NCBI GenBank assembly: GCA_910592005.1
Contig: CAJVPP010001066.1
Span: 1 to 23,116 of the forward strand
DNA from: Funneliformis mosseae
Taxonomy: Eukaryota > Glomeromycota > Glomeromycetes > Glomerales > Glomeraceae
Direction: 5' to 3'
Length of the DNA stretch: 23,116 bases
Numbering within the stretch: position 1 is the stretch's first letter; each line of letters starts with the position of its first letter. The position numbers were made by a program, and so were the translations under genes. This document shows, one piece after another, positions 21,367 through 23,116 of the stretch. The notes below the pieces were generated by a model. It was not told the DNA's origin. It did not search any database and was given only the letters and a program-made list of their open reading frames with translations.

Positions 21367-21536
21367 TTAAAGTATTTAGAGTCTCATTGCTTAAAACAAA
21401 AAAGAAATAAAAAAAAATATTTGAAAAAAATAGAAAAAAAAGCGAAAAAGGAAAAAAAAAGTAATATATATAAAAATAAAAAAAAAATAAAAAAAAATAA
21501 AATAATTCTGATAAAAAGATAATAGAATAATTAGTA

Positions 21537-22380
21537 AATATAAATTTGTCAAAATAAATTGTTAAAAATATAGAGTTATTAAAGAATATTTATATTTACA
21601 ATTTTCTGCTATCAAAAAGAAAATACAGTTATTATTAAATATAAATTTGTCAAAATATTAAAACTTTTAAAGAAAGTTTGTATTTACCAATTTGAGTAGA
21701 TGACTCTGAAACTTCTATTGCTGTTAAAAAAAAAATAAAATTATTACTAAGTATAAATCTATCAAAAAAATTAAAACTTTAAAAAACATATTTACAATTT
21801 GAAGCTAATACTTATACTGCTACTAAAAAGAAAATAAAGTTATTATAGTACTGGAAGTCTTAACTCAACAATGTTTTAAAATTTTTTATGAATTTTATAT
21901 TATATGATTAGTAATTGACTAATAAAAAATGAGATATTTACATTTTTTTTGTATTATTTTAAAATTACAATAATTTGAGCTGATATTATAATTAATTACC
22001 ATAATGCTGGCTCGAATTATCATAAATTCCAATTAATAATATATATTTCAAATTCAAAAAGATCATATGAAAATTATCTAATTTTAAATGTCTATAACTT
22101 TTTATATAGAACTTATTTTGAAAAACTGACTGGTAATTTAATAGAGTTTATTTCAAAGAATAAATTTACCAGTTTATTTTTCTAAATTTTATTTTTTTTT
22201 AAAGAGTTGAAAGATTTTTAAGTGTTACATTTATATTGTTAAGTATAGACTTCTTGTATCATACTAAATATAAATTTGTCAAAAAAATCAAAACTAAAAA
22301 ATATATTTACAATTTGAAACTGATTGCTTCACTATTATTAAAAAGAAAATAAAATTATTACTAAAAATAAATTTATTAAC
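21537..22380. repeat. ~100-bp tandem array, split by a MITE
   Basis: Four diverged units and a truncated fifth start at about 21537, 21637, 21749, 22266 and 22363. Each has the order AAATATAAATTTGTCAAAA, a TTAAAACTTTAAA-like stretch, ATATTTACAATTT, a variable 10-35 bp core, then TAAAAAGAAAATAAAATTATTA. The third and fourth units are separated by the 406-bp MITE copy 2. Read on the minus strand, each unit presents a pyrimidine tract, an AG (most often TAG), the variable core and ATTGTAAAT, the layout of an intron end, mini-exon and intron start. Confidence 0.65.
21851..22256 (-). mobile_element. 406-bp MITE, copy 2 (inverted relative to copy 1)
   Basis: The ends CTGGAAGTCTTAACTCAACA (21851) and the complement of the right end CAAGAAGTCTATACTTAACA (ending 22256) are flanked by TA on both sides (21849-21850, 22257-22258). 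The complement aligns with 17932-18337 along its whole length, including TAAACTGGTAAATTTATTCT (GGTAACTTTATTCT in copy 1) and the AAAATAAGTTCTATATAAAA segment. The internal hairpin is ATAATTTGAGCTGATATTAT (21970) against the complement of CATAATGCTGGCTCGAATTA. It sits inside the ~100-bp tandem array, so the insertion is younger than the array. Confidence 0.82.
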
Positions 22381-23039
22381 TTATCAATGTAACTTATGAT
22401 AAATTACTAACATGTAATATAAGTTACATTTTATTAGTAGGCTGACATTAACTTAACTTTGACTAAATTTAAGAAAATTAAAATTATATAATATATAAAA
22501 CATATAAATGTTATATATTTATTTATTTATTTATCAAATATCATTATTATTACTTTCAATATCTAATTCATTTACATCAAAATCATCTATAAAAAATTAT
22601 AAAATTGATCATTATTATCTTTATCTATTTCAATATTTTCTAATTCACTTGTTATATTTCTTTTTTTTTCATTTTAATTTCTCTCATAATCTTTATATTT
22701 TAATAAAAATAAACATATTTTTCAAACTTTTTGATCTAACATTCTATTTAATAATCTGTTATGAATAAATCTAAATACTAATTAATATATTTACTAGTTA
22801 CTAAAAGTTACTAATATTGATAACACTTTAAGGAGCAATTATACTTAATACAGGATATTATCTTGCAATTAATTTCTACCAATTAATTGGTTTTTTAGTT
22901 AAATTGCCTTATAAATGATTCTCAAAAAATTATTCTAATTTTACATATTTTGAATATTCTATAATAATAACATCATATTCATTTTTAAGTATTATCTGAA
23001 TAATTTCCTATTCTAAAAATCTATCTTATTATATAATAT
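22381..23039. other. A+T-rich DNA with decayed minus-strand frame
   Basis: No intact gene. On the minus strand around 22530-22650 two short acidic pieces in different frames (SELENIEIDKDNNDQFYNFL, and DDFDVNELDIESNNN) look like the decayed C-terminal tail of a protein, possibly a transposase, but family assignment is not possible. Confidence 0.3.
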
Positions 23040-23041
23040 TA

Positions 23042-23116
23042 CAGTAGCGGTCATAAGTATCCGACCGCCCGAGATCGTCCAAAACTATTATATAACTACC
23101 CCTTAAATTTTCCAGA
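23042..23116 (+). mobile_element. Start of Tc1/mariner-like transposon, cut by window edge
   Basis: After TA (23040-23041) the sequence changes at once from A/T-only DNA to CAGTAGCGGTCATAAGTATC followed by CGACCGCCCGAGATCG. A CAGT start with a GCGGTCA-AAGTAT-CCG body directly after TA is the usual look of Tc1-like terminal repeats. Only 75 bp are in view, so neither transposase nor second end can be seen. Confidence 0.65.

Noticed and set aside
21537..22380. CRISPR-like repeat array
   Set aside because: Units differ in length and sequence, spacers are not unique relative to repeats, and the context is a eukaryotic genome.
22508..22768. 86-codon plus-strand frame rich in Ile/Leu/Phe/Tyr
   Set aside because: Typical translation of A/T-only DNA; the minus strand shows better, though decayed, coding pieces.

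Overview
The window looks like nuclear DNA of an arbuscular mycorrhizal fungus, most likely Rhizophagus (Glomeromycotina). This rests on several signs: very high A+T, genes cut into small exons by 69-159 nt GT-AG introns, a secreted S8 subtilase, a divergent F-box protein of the type that is hugely expanded in these fungi, TTAGGG-type telomeric hexamers, and many small TA-flanked inverted-repeat elements. The genus is an inference; no marker gene is present. Nothing bacterial or plasmid-like was seen.

Layout. (1) 1-2513: A+T-rich intergenic DNA with no convincing gene. (2) 2514-3526, minus strand: a five-exon gene for a 225-residue protein with about six membrane segments; only its fourth exon is long enough to stand out as an open frame. 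(3) 3527-5480: intergenic DNA holding a complete 354-bp TA-flanked MITE with perfect 24-bp ends (4690-5043) and a 236-bp inverted-repeat unit enclosing degenerate telomere repeats (5223-5458). (4) 5481-5978, minus strand: a probable two-exon small membrane protein whose 3' end is uncertain. (5) 6978-10181, plus strand: a complete eight-exon gene for an 866-residue secreted subtilisin-like protease, with propeptide, full Asp/His/Asn/Ser machinery, a PA-like insertion and C-terminal beta domains. (6) 10728-11141: a decayed reading frame with internal stops, tentatively the N-terminal part of a TnpB/Fanzor-type transposon protein. (7) 12509-13999, plus strand: an intact single-exon gene for a 496-residue F-box protein. 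(8) 14000-23039: a long, extremely A+T-rich block with no intact gene, built largely of decayed transposon DNA. It contains two inverted copies of one 406-bp MITE, two further MITEs, a 286-bp-period tandem duplication and a ~100-bp-period tandem array interrupted by one of the MITEs. (9) 23042-23116: composition changes abruptly at a TA dinucleotide followed by what looks like the terminal repeat of a Tc1/mariner transposon running off the window.

The genes do not form an operon or a shared pathway. The protease would act outside the cell or in the wall, the F-box protein in ubiquitin ligase complexes, and the two minus-strand proteins in membranes. Shared features are the octamer TCACGTGA, seen only in the gene-bearing left 14 kb (including inside a MITE), and T-run/A-run palindromes inside several introns.
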